Shown: positions 1 through 15,090, counted from the stretch's first letter. The stretch is 64,000 nt of DNA from Mangifera indica (GCF_011075055.1 NC_058140.1:17981945-18045944); one strand, 5' to 3'. A program made the numbers and translations. Notes: generated by a model from the sequence alone, not told the origin.

Positions 1-354
1 GTTACTGGTAAATGGCCAATAGTAGAAACAAGGAAAGCCCTCACTCAATAATTCTTCTTTTTGACTTTCTCATTTTAATGGTTGGATGCTTAGCAAATTT
101 CAATTTGAACACCTTCTCCACTATTATCAGAGAAGATTTTATAGCTCTATCAAAAACCATAGCAGCTAAGGGAAAATGTGCAAAAATGAAAATATGCTGA
201 CGGAAATCATTTGTCAGTAAAATAGCTTTAGCTCATGGAATATTTTATTTCCATGAAAGCACAAAAAGAAATGCAAACTGACTTTATCAGTGCAACTTAC
301 ATATTTTGGAAAGCTTTTCTTAAGGACCAATAAACTAAAGATGAAAATTTTCTT

Positions 355-650
355 CTAAGGCTGGATTTGAACCATACTTGTTCGAATTCAAGTTTTAAAG
401 ATGTTCAATTTGTTAAGCTTATAAATTTAAAAAAAATCAATACAATTTAACTAAAATAACATTATTTTGATTAATACATATCAAAATAATGTCGTTTTAG
501 TCGTTTTTCCTTAGCAATAGTACTAAATCAAACTTAAAGTTAAGTTAAAATCGAACTCAAACTCGGTTATTCTTAAACAAACTGAACTCAAATACCTTTG
601 AAACAAACTCGAGCTTCACTACACCCAAATCGAGCAGATCAATCTAGTTG
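355..650. mobile_element. Degraded hAT-type MITE, related to the copies at 17.4 and 59.0 kb
   Basis: The left end reads TAAGGCTGGATTTGAACC, close to the TAGGGCTGGATTCGAG end of the copy at 59013. The middle carries the family's paired motifs: ATTATTTTGATTAATACATA is followed by a TCAAAATAATGTCGTTTTAG-like block. No matching right end or target duplication could be found, so the right border is approximate. The remaining part of 1-1182 is 3' flank of the CHR28-like gene, with nothing else recognised. Confidence 0.45.
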
Positions 651-1182
651 GATAGATTCTACACACATCAACCAGTTCCTTTAGGACTTTTATTTACTTC
701 GCTTGTATATTTATGAATAACATTGACCACAAAAAATGTACCTTAAGTGAGTCTGCATACTGCCAACCAGCCATAACCAGGTTGGAAAGCTTTCTTTCTC
801 GCCCTCCATTTCAAGCTTCAATTAAATATTCATCAAATGAAATCATACCGATCATGGGCAGCTCTGAATTCCCTGTTGTGGCAACCTAATATTCAATATA
901 TACGAGTAAATAATTAAGAATATTTACAGGTGGCTTTTCTGTTGCTATCTCTGCGCTTGATGGGAACAAAAATGCTTTTGTGAGGCTTCAAGCCCTCACC
1001 AAAATTACCATCCAAAATGACATACCAACACCCATCAGAGTCCTAAATCAGCCACTGTATTGGCTGGACCTACAGGTGCAGCCACAGATTTCCTCCTACC
1101 TCGGTTAATTGGGAGCCAGGTTTGGACTCTCAAAACTTAGACAAAATACAATTAAGAAATACAGGAGGCTAGCAGAATTAAG

Positions 1183-4100
1183 TCACTGTACTCCTGTAAA
1201 TAGAAATTTGAGATCATCCACAGTTAGGCGACTCGCTCCACCTCTGCCATGCTCTTCACCAAAAGCAGAAGCTACCATTTTTCGTTTTTCTTCCTGCAAA
1301 ACAGGATCAGTGATTGTTAAAGGATAGACAATACATCTGTCCGTATAATAATCTATTTTTCCACCCCAAACAACAGTTTAAACCAATCTGACTTCAGTGT
1401 TCCAACATGACAAGAGTCCAAATGGCTAAATATGAGAATAAATGCATTAATGGGTCACAATTGTAATTCACAAATCTCTTCCTTTCCCCTCCCCCCGATT
1501 ATTCAGGTGAACATTATTAAATTAACTATTCTACTTTTTAAACTACAGATAAATGTTAACTATTCTACTCTTTAGAAATAACCTTCTTTCCTTTTTTTTT
1601 TTCCTTTTTTCTGCTACTGTTATACAATTCTACAGTGAATGAACAAAAAGCAAAACATCCCACCTCAGACAAGTTTAAAATTGAGTTTATTTGTCATTAC
1701 ATTAGTAACACATGAAGCTCTCTGCCCCAAGAAATCCAGTTCTTCTGAAGTATATAAAAATCAAAATGGTAAAAGCCTATGCCTTACATTTCAGAGGCCT
1801 CCCAGAGGTGTAGAATACGGCACCTATTACATGCTGCTTTAAATATTATAAGGAACATTAGACCAGTTCTCATGACTTGAAACCCATTCTGTGAGCGATT
1901 TTCAGAAAAAAACGTAGGCCCTCATCTCATAAGAACCTTTTGGTACAAACTCTAATCAAAGCGTATGCCCCACAGAAACAAAGCCACACCAAAATTTTCC
2001 TTGTACAAGCAAAAGTTTAAATCTTAACACAAATTAGTTACTTGTAAGAAAAATTATTTAATATCCCCACAATGAATATCATAATCTAGATCATTACAGA
2101 TCTATGGCCCTAGGAAAATTATTTTCTAGCTATTTTTAAAAGATTCTAACTCCACTGATCTCAATTTAAGTATCTTTCATAGCTACAGCAAAACAACATT
2201 CTCCATTGCACTTTATAACTACAAAACAATCCTCCATGTAAGGCAATAAATATTCTAATTCTCCAAAACTTAGTTCAATAATCCCACTAATCTGCTACAA
2301 ACAGAGAATACAGAATTTCTTTTGTAATTCTCAGCAGAAAGAATGGAGGATAGACCTCAGTGTAGGAATTCCAGAAATTGGATCAATTCCATCTTATCCT
2401 ATTTGAAAATTTATACTTAATGAGAAATTTCTATTCATGATTCTGAAGTTTTGACTTCTAGTTATTATATAATCAGCAATCAAATAGACTAAACAGAAAT
2501 AAAACAGGGAAACCAGTTACAAGTTTACCTGGAGGCTTATTATTTTATCTTCTACAGTATTTTTTATAGTGATACGAGTTACAGTAACAGGACGAGTCTG
2601 TCCAATTCTGTGTGCTCGATCAACAGCTTGATCTTCTGTAGTTGGATTCCACCAAGGATCCAAAAGTATAACATGACATGCAGCAACCATGTTCAAACCT
2701 AGGTTTCCTGCTTTTAAAGACATCAGCATCACAGAAATCTGCAATACATTTCAACATTCAGATGGTGGAAGTATAGACCGACTATATGATGTAAAGACAA
2801 ATAGACAATTTAGATTGGGTGAAGCTATTATAACACTAGTTTTTAACACAAATTCATGATTGTTGATTTATGGTAATCGAATGGCTCAGAAATTGCTCAG
2901 TTGAAACTCTAACTTCTCATCCAAAGCCATAGAATTACCAAAAATCAATTGTCAAGATTTTGTGTCACATATATGTGTTAAAATTTTGTGTTTAAACAGT
3001 CTACCCATATTTATTATGCACAATGCCTTAATTTGATCAACAGTATAGCAATAAATCAAAAAATAATAGAATTCAAAATTTTCCTTTTCAATGGGAGTCA
3101 AACCTCGGGATCACTGTTGAAATCTTTAACAGCCCTATCTCGTGAAGCTAAAGTCATTGTGCCATCAAGCCTCCGGTATTGTATGCAATGCTGCTTCAGA
3201 GAAAACTCTACTAAATCCAACATCCTAGTCCATTGGGAGAAGACGATTGATTTTATTGGTCCCTCAGAACGCGACTCAGAATATAATGTTGTCCGCTGAG
3301 CAGCAAGAACACCTTCTGCAGATGTTCCACTGCTTCCTGTGGGACCATGTAATTCTAAAATCGAATTCATTGATTTGCAGTGAGATTGCAGAATCTCAAG
3401 AACAGATCTTATTTTTGCTGAACAATACTCATGCTGGATAATCATTGATCTTTCAGTGAATTCAGAATCCGTCGAAACAGCACCAACATCATCAGCAAGA
3501 CAACTTCTAAGAGTAACTTTTGAAAAGACAACGTCAGGACCAAGTTGTTCCTTACATTTAGATGCAGGGCATGTATTTTCATCTCCTGTGGTATATTCTG
3601 CAACACACTGGTAGCAGAAAACATGGCCACACATTGTAACAACAGAGTCCTCAGGTGGATCCTATGAAACAATCAAAAACAGAAAAAAATATAACAGGTC
3701 TCTCTGACTTGTAATAGATGACAAAGCAGCCAAAAACGCAAATAAACATTAAGCAACACAGCATAGAATTTTCTATACAAAAGCCATACTCTAATAATCC
3801 TTCAAAATATACAGCTAAATTTTGAAGTGCTAAACATTTACAATTTTTTTTAGGCATCATTTATAAGGCCAAAATAAATCAAACACAAACACACTAGATA
3901 TGTCAAATTTTAATGTTTTTGTTAAGATAAAGACAAAGTATAATCAAACTTTGAAATATGATTGCTAAAATGTCATCACTGAAACTGTAGAATTTTTTTT
4001 CAAATAAATACCTTTGTAAACAAGTAAGCACAACCAGAGTATCATATAAAATCCTATTCTCAAACCAATAACACATAAATTCACTTCTTATAGCTCGGAA

Positions 4101-7100
4101 ATCTATCACAGTCAGAGCTGTAAGAAATGAGTACAAGGCTAGAAACAAACCAGGAACAACTATAACTAACACATGATAACCAGCTCACAGCTAATAAATT
4201 AATTAATTAATTATTTCGCCATCTTCTCCAAGAATGACTATTTAACAGAAAAAAATTGTCATATTTGTATCAAAATTTGCTTGGAAATAAAGAATACAAT
4301 CAAATAAAACTGCATTCTAGAACTTCATATTTTTCCAAGAAAAAGAGACTAAGATTATGATAAAGTAGCACCACTTCCATGAATAAGTTAACAGTGTTAT
4401 ATCACCATTGATCAGCTAATGGTTTAATAGAGGCGACCAGCTTTCTGAACTTTCTTAGAGTCACTCTACCAAGAAAATCATTCCACCTTATGCACTTCCA
4501 TAAACTATAGCATCAGGCCACATACTTACCAAGTCAGATAACTTATTACTTAAAGGTCCAAGTCCAAGTCTTCAACCCATATCCAATTACCTATATATCC
4601 TTTGGATATAGGACCGTGTGATTCATCAAAACAATAAATCATGAATAAGCAGCAACATTATCAATAATGAAATCACGTCTCTTCTAATAAAAGAAAGAGC
4701 ATCACATCGGTAAGCTCTTAAAGAATTCCACAAGAAAAATGGACATGATATTTTAAGAACTTACACTGCATACACAGCAGATAGCTGAGGAAGTTTCCAG
4801 GCGGCTTAACAGATCAATCAACATAACCCTAGGGAGTCTCTTTGCCATTTCCACAGAAGTTTTTCCAACAGAGTCAAAATTATATTCTTTGACTAGAAGT
4901 GGGTGATCACAAGCCTGACGAAGGCGTAGAAGCATCAAAAGAATATTCGCATAGTTTTGGTTCACTGTGCCGGCATCAGCATAAGCCTGTAAGGAATGAA
5001 AAATCAGCATAAATCCAATAAGGTTGAATTAGATCTTAGACCCAAAAAAATAAATAAATGACTTGAGAATGGATAACAACATTGTTATGCCAGAAATAGC
5101 TCCTAAACAACAAGCGATGAATTTAAAAGCATAGCACTATAACATCTTCATTAAGTTTATAGTATCATCTATCAGAGCACAACATAATTAATGGCCTATT
5201 AGCAGAAGATATCATTTACTATCGACTTCACATTGTATTCATCAATATTCTCATGGTAAAAATTTGATGGTTTTACTACTTATCAACTATTCAATCACAA
5301 CATTGAAAATCTGTTAGGATCCCAAGTGCAAGGTATGGGACTGGGATCCCACATTGGAAAGTATGGGCAACTAGTGTGAGGTTTATATGGCCTTGAGCTC
5401 TCCTATTTTAATAGCTATCTTTTAAAGTGTGGTTCTCCTAAGGTTCGTATCATTTGGTATCAGAGTCATCACCATGTCTCCCAGTTGCAATCGTGCGGCG
5501 CAGGTGGTAACGCCGGCATTGCAGTGTTCGCCCGGGGCTAGCAGAGAGCTAGCGCACAGCCAACCCACATGGGCGTCGGGGCTGCGGAGCGTGGTGGTAT
5601 GTTAGGATCCCAAGTACAATGTATGGGACTTGGATCCCACATTGGAAAGTATGGACAACTAGTGTGGGGTTTATATAACCTTGGGCTCTCTCATCTTAAT
5701 AGCTAGCTTTTAAGGTGTGGTTCTCCTAAGGTTTGTATCAAAATCAAAGGAAAGAAAAATATGGAGGCTCACATGCATACATAAATACATGAAAGTACTC
5801 CATTTCAATTATGACCACAATGAAAAGAACTGGATTTATGTGAAATTGTCTGGAAAACTGAGACAGAGAAAGAGCTCTTTTACTCAAATCCCACAGGATG
5901 AGTTTGTTTCTAATAAGTTGGTTACTTGTTTAGCACATAATGTTACTTTCATCATGCTAGGTCAGGCTATAGTAACTTAACTTTTTGACTTGAAATGAAA
6001 CTCTGATTAGCTAACCTTCATCTATATTCAGTTTGATGGATGAGATTGAATTACTAGATAAAACAATATTCCAGTAATTTCTTTTAAACCTTAACCAACT
6101 AAACTACCTTTCAACTACAACACACAGAGAAACTCACTTCATCTTCAATTAAGGTTATAATTAGAACAAATATCTAATATAAATCCAGTTATTACCTTTC
6201 TTATAATAAATCCACTTTAAAACATAATTTTCAAATGAGTTTTTTTGGATACAAATATCACTTTCAGCATTTAATGAAGTAATTTCAAAGAACCTATTAA
6301 CATTAATTTCCCACTTTGAATATAAAAATTTGTCAGAGTAAAAATTGCAAAAAGCCGTCAACAGGCCCCCACCCTCGCAACTATCTTAAGTGAAGACCAT
6401 TGAAAGCCAAAATTTACTCTGCAATAAACTGATAGAGATCTGCCAACAATTAATAAATACATTTGAGGTCATTCTAAAACACTGAGAATGTATCACACAG
6501 GGAAGTCCAGACCATTTCTCATTTTGTGAGTCTAAGTATAATTTTAGGTTCACTTTAAGCTATCAATTTCTTTATTTACTTTTAGTCTTTCTTTTAGCTG
6601 TAAAAGTGTTTAAGCTTCAGAAAAAGAAAATGAAATCATCCTAATCTTGAATCCCAAACATATCTTGTCTTCTACATTAAATACAATCTTCCAAAGCATA
6701 GGGTAGTTGGAAAATCCCGCCACAAGGATTACATGTGTTTCCTCATTTTCCACATGCAAATACAAAGGCTTAGCATAATAGAAAATCTTTTAAACCTTTT
6801 ACTTTAAATGTACCATATTGCTGTCATTAAATGATCAGATACCAGCTAAATAGAAAGACAATTTTTATGGCCTCCAAAGCAAAAATAGTAGAATACAGAG
6901 GGCTTGCCTGTCAGACACTCAAACCTAAGATGGAAAATTGTTTACCAGCCATACTTAATATATTTTACTCAAATGAGATGTGGACGAAAAGCACCTTGAA
7001 TTTCTTATGTGAATCAGATTCTAGCCTCTTATAGAAACTCCACTCCTCAGTTGAGAAGTCCACCTTTTTCAAGATGACCGATTTTGGAGGCAAATTGATT

Positions 7101-10100
7101 ATAGGCTCGTCATCAATCTTTGTTTCTAGACCATAAAAAAAGATGAAGATTAGCATTGATCAAACAAACAAAATAGAGTTTACACTCATTATGTCACATC
7201 ATTGCCATAGCATAAAAGAACACTCAAATGTCAAGAGTTATCTAAAACAATGATAAATTTCAAAAGCATAAAAATGAAAAACTAGACAAAAGTATGACTA
7301 TTTACACTTAGAATATCTTTAAACTGAAGTAAAATTTATTTGTGAATGTAAAAATCCCATATAAACAAATTATATATCATGCGATGAAGCAGGTAGAGAA
7401 ATAAGCCAAACTTGCCATCGTCCTTAAGTATTCTAAAACTCATAATGATCATCCTGAAGGCCCTTACACAATTTATGTCAAATTACAACTGAAGAATTAC
7501 GTAACTAAAAGATCTAGAGAACACTAGTTGCACCCATTACAGTTACTGATTCAAAAGTCAGAAATGGAAGGATAGCATCATGTGGTGTTACCACTACTAA
7601 GTCCAAGGCATTACGTGGTAATTACAACCACTAAGTCCTCGGCATCATGGGCTACAACAACTTGGTTTTACAAGCAGGAACTCAACCACCATCTAAGGCT
7701 CTCACTTTCTCACCATAAAATCTAAATTCTGGAAAGACCCAGAAAAAATTTCAACCCATGAAAAATATGGTTAACAAATGCACCACGCCCTCAAAAGTTG
7801 TGAAATTCTCAGTCTCCATAAGAAGCCAAAATGGGACTATTGTCTAAGCATTATAGCACTTTTCATACCCCCATGCTCAAAGCTTGTCAACAACGCTAAG
7901 ACTTTTTTTCAGTAAATGCAAAAAACTGAGGATACAAATCAAATCTCTCTTGCTCAGAGAGAGAGGGCACAATCCACTGTTTCATATTCCTTCACTTTGG
8001 GTCATTTTCAATACTTAAATGCAGACAAGTCTATTTTAAAAAAAAAAAAAATCTGATCTACTCTTTCTGCACATTCAATGGCAAAGAGTGCTCTTCAGCT
8101 AAATTCACGTCTTCAGAAACAACAACACTATTATGTGACACTCTCCTACTCACTTTGCTCGCTAAAAAATGGACTTGAACTAACATATTTTCAATTCCTG
8201 ACATTTTAAAGATGTGGCAAAATGATTTTTTAATGTACAACTGAAAAGGACATGGTGGAGTCGGAGATAAAGACGCTAATAGGCTTGACCAAAAAATAAA
8301 ACAGCCAATTCAAGTGAAAATAACAAGGTAAAAAAGAATTTCAAAGTATAATGATAAACCAACTTACTGTACCAACATAAAAAAAACCCACCACAATATA
8401 CAAAATGTCAAGGCAAGGTGATTTAGGAAAAACTAAATATTTTGGGTTTTTAACCTTATTTTGTTTTATATATTTTTCCTACTTTATTTTAGTTTCTAGT
8501 CTGAAAGGAATGTACTTACTTATTCAGGTAGATCGACGCTCCTATTAGGTGTTACAATTTCCTATTAAGTCTCTTGGCCTCCAATAAATAAGGCCCTAGG
8601 TTATTACCATTCTTACACAAAAAAATATATATATATGAATGATGAATAATACTGGCTTTCAACTCATTTCTTTGTTTCTCACCCACTGTTTCTCATTTGA
8701 TTCTTCTGATTTTCCCAAATTTCTATTTCATCTAAGTTTCTCCCACTTCTTGCTTCCTCTATTTTGGTTCTATGTTCCCAATACCCTATCAAAAGGGCAA
8801 CCATTTCTCATTGAAATCTGTACAACTGCATGAATCCCACAAAAGCATAGAGAATCTTGTAATTCATGGCATGAAAAAAAGGAACAATTCCAATCCTACA
8901 ATCCCTAAAAAGTATATAATAATGTATAATATGTATACACAATTATGTATAAATACACACGCACACAGAGACACAATGAAAACAGTCACCTTTTGTACGG
9001 CGCAGCATTATAGCCTTCAGCACAACTTGAAGCTTCATGTAACCACGAAGTGAATTTCTTGATATTGGAATCTTTATTGTGCTGTAGAAAGACTTGTACA
9101 CAGCATATGGATCATATCTTAAAAACCTGAAGTAGCTGTACAAATCATCAATTGCATTCTGTATTGGTGTTCCAGATAAGCACCACCTTCTTTTGGCTCG
9201 AAGGCTGCAGCAGGCTCGAGCAACTTGAGTGCGGTGATTCTTTATTGTTTGAGCTTCATCTAGTACGACCCTAAACCAAGCTACTTTGGCAAGTGTACCC
9301 CAACCACAATCAATGGGAGAACCATTTTCTTTTCTACTCTTCTTTCCCTTCTTGCTAACATTAGATATCTTTTTTCTCTTCTTGATTGAAAATGTGGAAG
9401 ATACTCCATACATATCCGCATTGTTTTCTTCACCCTCATCTTCATCAACTAAGGGTTGTTTTGGAACTTCATTAGTTACAATTGAATATGTTGTCAGAAC
9501 AACATCATACTTGGCTAGCTCAACAGGATCCTTGGTCCTACTGCCTCCGTGGTAGATGAGAACAGAAAGTTTAGCCTCCTCTGAAACTTTATCATCCAGC
9601 TCCCTGGCCCACTGTCGGAGAACAGTAGCTGGACACACAACCAATGTACCAGCAGCTGGCCTCCGACGACTGATTGCACGAGTAGAGGTGCTTGCTTCAG
9701 GGACTGGTTTAATGTCATCAGATTCTTCAGTCTGCTTGAATTTTTCTGAAACAGCAACATCGTTATCATCATCATCCAAATTCAACGCTTCAGGTTTGTG
9801 ATTAGATGCTGCTTTTGACTTTGATTGCATATACTTCTGCATTTGTATAAGAGCAATAATTGAGATGGTTTTACCAAGGCCCTGTTAAATAAAATCATAA
9901 TCAGTCCGGGTACAACTTTTTATTGATGTCACTAAGTAATATCATTATGAAGACAGATCACTAATCAATTAAGCTTGAAAAAGGTAACCTGGTCATCAGC
10001 TAAAATTCCTCCTAAACAATGCAGACTTCTTGTTTCCTTCTGAAGCATCCACGCCAATGCAATCCTCTGTAGACTAAAATAAGTTTAGACAAATCCATGT

Positions 10101-12876
10101 AACACGCATGTATAAAAGAATTGATTCAAACCATCCAAGGGCAAGATTAGACCTGATGTCTTAGAAGAGAGATGGACAAAAGACCACCAGGTAGATCAGC
10201 TTCAACTTTTGGCTGATTAAGTTCCTGCACAAACCAAGGTGCACCTAGTTTTAACTTTTTACTACTTCAAAGATAAATTGATTTATCAAGAGCTTTAGAT
10301 GTGTAAGTGTAGAGCTAAACTCATCTGCTTTTCATACTCAAAAATTCAAAAACAGAAACAATATAAAATAAAGAGGACTGCAGGGTGGCACTTCCCTAGA
10401 GTTGTAACGCAAAATCTGGTATTAGTGAAGTTCAGTTGTTAGTCCACCAAATTCTAAACTATAGATATCAAAAATCAGCATTGTTCCAGAATTTACTTTT
10501 GAAAGACCTTGGAAAAGATAAAGCATCCATTTTGACATAAAATCAAACCTCAGGATCACCTAAGACACCACCAAGGTTAGAATGGCAAATTAGCATAACC
10601 ACACTGCTCCAACACAAGAATTGCACTATTTTTAAAAAATAAAGATTAGACTCCTAAAAATGATAATCAAAACAAAGCAACAAAAGAACCTACCAGCTAT
10701 AGGACAAAACATATAATAAAACAAACATGACCAGAGACCAAAATTTGATCCTAAATTGAAAAACAGAATATGGGAGCTCAAAACATATAAATTTAAAGGT
10801 CATAAACCTATCACGTAAAATTTAAAGGAACTAACTTGCCAATTACTGCCACAAGAGGACTTCTTAAGCAATAAAAACAGATTCAAAGAATCTACACAGA
10901 GCATAGGCATGTAAATTCATTGGATTTTCCAATCACTATCGATATTAAGAATAGCATCTAATGATTAATTCTGTAATAGAACAAAAATTATATTGATTTT
11001 TAAAATGACACTCCTAATTAGATCTTTACATGTGGATATGAGAATGGTTCTTAATATTACCACCCAAGGATACTAGAAAAGGAGGAAGAGGACTAAATGT
11101 TCATGACAAAAAAGTGGACTAGAAAATTGAATATAGTTTGCTTTATCTAGAGCAAAAAACACCAATGAGTATGGTGATGTGATGAGAAACCTGATTCATC
11201 CAGTGAATACTAAAGGGAGAAGAAAAAATGCATAAACAATGCCTCTTACGGTCAATGAAAGAGAGATGAGAACCTAAATGAGACATAGAAAGCTAAATAG
11301 TTATAAAGGAATCACCTAGACAAAATTAGGCCCTAGCTAATAGAATTCTTTCAAGTTTAGTTGGCATACAGTATCAATACCAACCCTAAAAATCATAATG
11401 ACGCTGATTAATTAACAGTAGGAGAACGCAAGGGAGCACAATCCAAGTATATGGGAAGCAAACAAAGAAGCAACAAAAAGTAAAAGTTGAAACAAACAGA
11501 GGTTTACCCAGGCTTTTGTTAAAAGAGTCCAAATTAGTCCCTAAGCAGTAACTGAATTCATAAAAGAAACAGGCCTGAGAAAAAGGTCAATATTCCTAGT
11601 ACTCTCTAGAATTAAGGTATCCATGAGATAATATAGTGAATATACCCTGAGACCCGTAAAAGTGGTTGGTTCTGGTAATGAAAATATATAGTACTATAAA
11701 GTTGTAAAGACGTATGTTCAATATTTGTGAGCAGCAGGATCTGCCTACTGCAGTCCCCAAATAAATTAGAACTATTGTTTCTTTAGTCATCACTTTACCA
11801 AATCTCATAAATTCTCACAAATCTTGACAGGAAAGAAAAAGATTGGCCAACATAAAAAATAAATTAAATTATTTGTAATTATGAGAACACCATATATAGT
11901 AAATTTCAACTGATGTTCAACCATTTGCAAGAGAGAATCCTCCCCAATGCGGCAACCAAATACTCCAATCACACTAGTATTTACACACTTATCTATGTAT
12001 GAGCATAATAAATTTGTAAATTTATTATACCTCTACTGCTACTTCATAAATCAATCTTTCGTCACTTCCAACAGCTCTTTCTTCGGCAAGACCTGGACGG
12101 TAGCCTGAATCACTTAGACCACCAAATTGTCCCGAGGAAAAATTCTTTCCAAGCATCAAAGAAGGTGGTAGAACCCTATTCCCATTATTCTCATACATCA
12201 TAATGTCATCATCTTTGCCCTTCAAATGGTAGTCTTTCATATAGCCCTTGCCATTGGTTGCACTTGACCCAGCTAAGTTATAAGAATTTCCATATGTATC
12301 ATGAATCTGACTGCTGCTCACATTTTCCCCTAAATATTTTGATTTTGTACTTGGTGCATATGGCTGAGGAAATGCAGGAAGAGTCCTCTTCAAAGCCTGC
12401 TGGGATGTAATTCTTTCATAATCTGCAGAAGAAACATTAGCAATCCGAGAATTAACAGTTTGAAGCTGACCCACATTCCCATTCCCAGAAAAATAATTAG
12501 GATCCTCAGCTTGGCCCACATGTCGATTTGAACCAGGAAGCATCTGAATTTTTGTCTGTGAATGATTATTTGCATTTGAAGTGCTTGCATCTGAAGCATC
12601 AGCCCTTTCTTGAGGAAGAACTGTTCGAGATTGCCCACCATAACCTACACATTTTATCTATGCTATTAATAATACATTTATCTTTCAATTTTGATTCTGG
12701 AGAGTCATCAACTTGTAAAAGGCAATCTAACCTGTAGCCCTTGACTTTATGCCGTGACTGGTTCCCCATGGAGGAAGAATCCGTAACTTGCTGGATTGCC
12801 TCTGTGATGAATCCGATTGTCTAGCTTCACCTATCTCCAAATCACTATCAGATGAACTGATGTCTATAGGATCCAT
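1183..12876 (-). CDS. CHR28: SNF2-family helicase with RING finger, CHR28/FRG-like (Rad5/16-type), 10 coding exons
   Basis: Nuclear ATP-dependent helicase-like protein. In Arabidopsis the CHR27/CHR28 (FRG) group acts in RNA-directed DNA methylation and gene silencing; that role here is inferred. Coding exons on the minus strand, 5' to 3': 12876-12732, 12644-12031, 10224-10153, 10066-9989, 9881-8990, 7125-6995, 4986-4765, 3661-3104, 2738-2529, 1293-1183. All junctions are GT-AG, phases agree, and the sum is 3033 nt (1010 aa), close to the family length of about 980-1050. Seen in the protein: Walker A GLGKT at 304-308 preceded by DDQ as in this subfamily, DEAQ box at 511-514, SGTPIQN at 539-545, a RING finger (C714, C717, C729, H731, C734, C737, C749, C754) inserted before the C-terminal helicase lobe, and DRAHRIGQ at 944-951. 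The N-terminal 250 residues are low-complexity and Ser/Asn-rich. The start is the first ATG of exon 2, just after a leader intron. No lesion was seen. Confidence 0.93.
5312..5452 (+). repeat. Left LTR of the TRIM
   Basis: 141 bp, starts TG and ends CA, about 90 percent identical by eye to 5600-5740. Confidence 0.9.
5600..5740 (+). repeat. Right LTR of the TRIM
   Basis: 141 bp, same TG...CA ends as the left LTR, followed directly by the target duplication AAATC. Confidence 0.9.
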
Positions 12877-15090
12877 TGCAGCCAACAAAGTTCAATAGAG
12901 ATTTTCCTTTTCTTCAACCAAATTAGAAAGAGGATTGCTAAATGGAGAACTGACCTGCAATTGGAAAATAAACTAATATCTCAAGAGGCAGCATAAACAG
13001 AGAATTACTTATTCAATCAAATCATCAGATGCAAACATACCATTTACCTGGTCAAGGTAATGTGTTGAAATTAATCAGCCAATCCATACATTTACAAGAA
13101 GAGCATCACCATGTTGAACAATTAAATAACAGAAGATGATCTATGTGCTCAAATATCTACTTCAAGGGCACTCCTCAACCCTTCAAATAGAAAATTAACA
13201 AGCAATTCAAATATGTGCTAAAAATTTTGATGAAGCAAATTTAAAATGTCAATGAAAAATACATATATCAAGCAACTCATCTAAAACTCTAAGGGAAACT
13301 AGTTATATTGGAAACTAAATCAAAACCCCACCATCTTAAATATATTCACACAGAGGAACTTCTGCATGGTCCCCCAGAAGGGTAATTCAAGCTCTGGTGG
13401 AATTTGCTTCTCTTAACTAGAACAGAAATAAGTATATAGGTTAAATAGCATGTGATCATGATAATAACGGAGAAATACATTATATGTGTGAAACAAATCA
13501 TTCTCAAAACTTTGCATGGAACAGATGATTTTTCATCCTAGGTCAGCAAATCACATGTAGTAAAGGGTTCTTTTTGTCATGCCAATCACTTGATAGGCAC
13601 CATTCCACTAGCCTACAAGGTTTATTATCTTCTTCCTTTAAAACAGTGATCAACCTTTGTTTAAGTGGGTTTAGTCTAGGTCATTGTACCCTTACCACGA
13701 AATTTGATATAATCAAGATTTGCTTGAACATCATTTACCCGTCAACAAATTTTTAGGTTAGCATAAGGATCTGTCTAATTTGGCTTTTCATATGCAGCTT
13801 GATCTTGCCATACCATTTTTAGACTCCTAAAAATTTTATCTTATGATTACAAATTTAGATGAACCAAAAACCTATAAGAATTTATCTTTTTTTAAATTGA
13901 AGAAATTTATTAATGAGAATTTAATATACTCCATCTTTGTTGACTATCCTCTCCATTTTCTTCCACTCCATTCTCCCTCATGTTCAATTCACTCCATCTA
14001 TAGAGTGGTCCACAACCAGCCCTAATAATCTGAACTTGAACTCTACAATTTCGACCCTTAAACAAAATTTTAACCTTTTACATCCCCAATATGTTAAAAT
14101 TCTTTGGACAGCTTCTGTCCAGATAATGCACAGCACTGTTCACAGTAACATCAGCCAACCATCTTCCTTTTACCACAAGCTAGCCTAAGAGTAACAAACA
14201 TAAAAAGAAATTTTCCCCATAACAATTGCTCCTAAGTGTGCAACTGAGTAAATTATGGACTTTATCCATCTCAGGGATTGACTTAAACACCATAACACTG
14301 AGGTCAATGATCCTAAACCTAAACAAGAACAATAGACTTGCATTTGCACCAAATAGTACCAAACCTAACCATTACCACTCAAAAACTTCATGCTCCTTAT
14401 ATCCAACAATAAAAAAATAATCAAAATCAATAATCTCTCTAACTTTCACACTGAATGAAAGTAAATTGGATAATCAATACCCTATAGCTGCAATGCTGGA
14501 CAACGATAAGGCTGTGACTCATACATATTTCAAAAACAAAAAGGGAACTTACCAAATCATAAAAGCAATAGCCAGGTGCCACTCAAACCCAAACAAATTA
14601 AGTACCCACACCACAAAATAAAATTAGAATGATATTTAAAATAAAATTTAAACGAAAAAAAAGCCATCTTTTCCCAACGGAAGCAATGAAACATTTTAAA
14701 CATTAAAGTATAAATTAAGCCATTCATAAATAACAGGCTTGGAAGTGCTGTTAATCACTTGCAACTGGTAATACATAAAAAGTATAATTCATTCCGACCA
14801 TGAATCCAACCCCCCATATTCACAATCTAAAAAAAAAACACTCGAATTCTTCCAAAATTCATTCACATCGAAACAGGTCTTGGCTCCAAAAATTCAATAT
14901 AGCTAACCATTTCACAAAAACGAAACTACCAGTTTCTTAAAACGCATTGAAAACAGTAAATAGCCCAAGCATTCTGATACACTACAACTTGTCAGCGTGT
15001 AAAGCCCAAACATAAAAAATTAAAGAACTAAAAAAACAAATTTTAGAATCCTAAAGAGAGTCAACATAAAGATGGAGTGAAGAACCCTAC

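Larger units (their letters stand above)
5312..5740 (+). mobile_element. TRIM (terminal-repeat retrotransposon in miniature), complete, in a CHR28-like intron
   Basis: Two direct repeats of exactly 141 bp (5312-5452 and 5600-5740) begin TGTTAGGATCCCAAG and end GTATCA. By eye they differ at about 14 positions without indels. Two bases after the left repeat is TGGTATCAGAGTC (5455-5467), the usual plant primer-binding site for initiator tRNA-Met. The internal part is only 147 bp, GC-rich and non-coding, and a short purine-rich stretch precedes the right repeat. The element is flanked by the 5-bp duplication AAATC (5307-5311 and 5741-5745). It is therefore a complete non-autonomous LTR element depending on enzymes made elsewhere. 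It lies in the 2-kb intron between exons 7125-6995 and 4986-4765. Confidence 0.93.

Noticed and set aside
11596..11808. 70-codon minus-strand frame within the CHR28-like gene
   Set aside because: Lies in the intron between exons 12644-12031 and 10224-10153; exon phases join without it.
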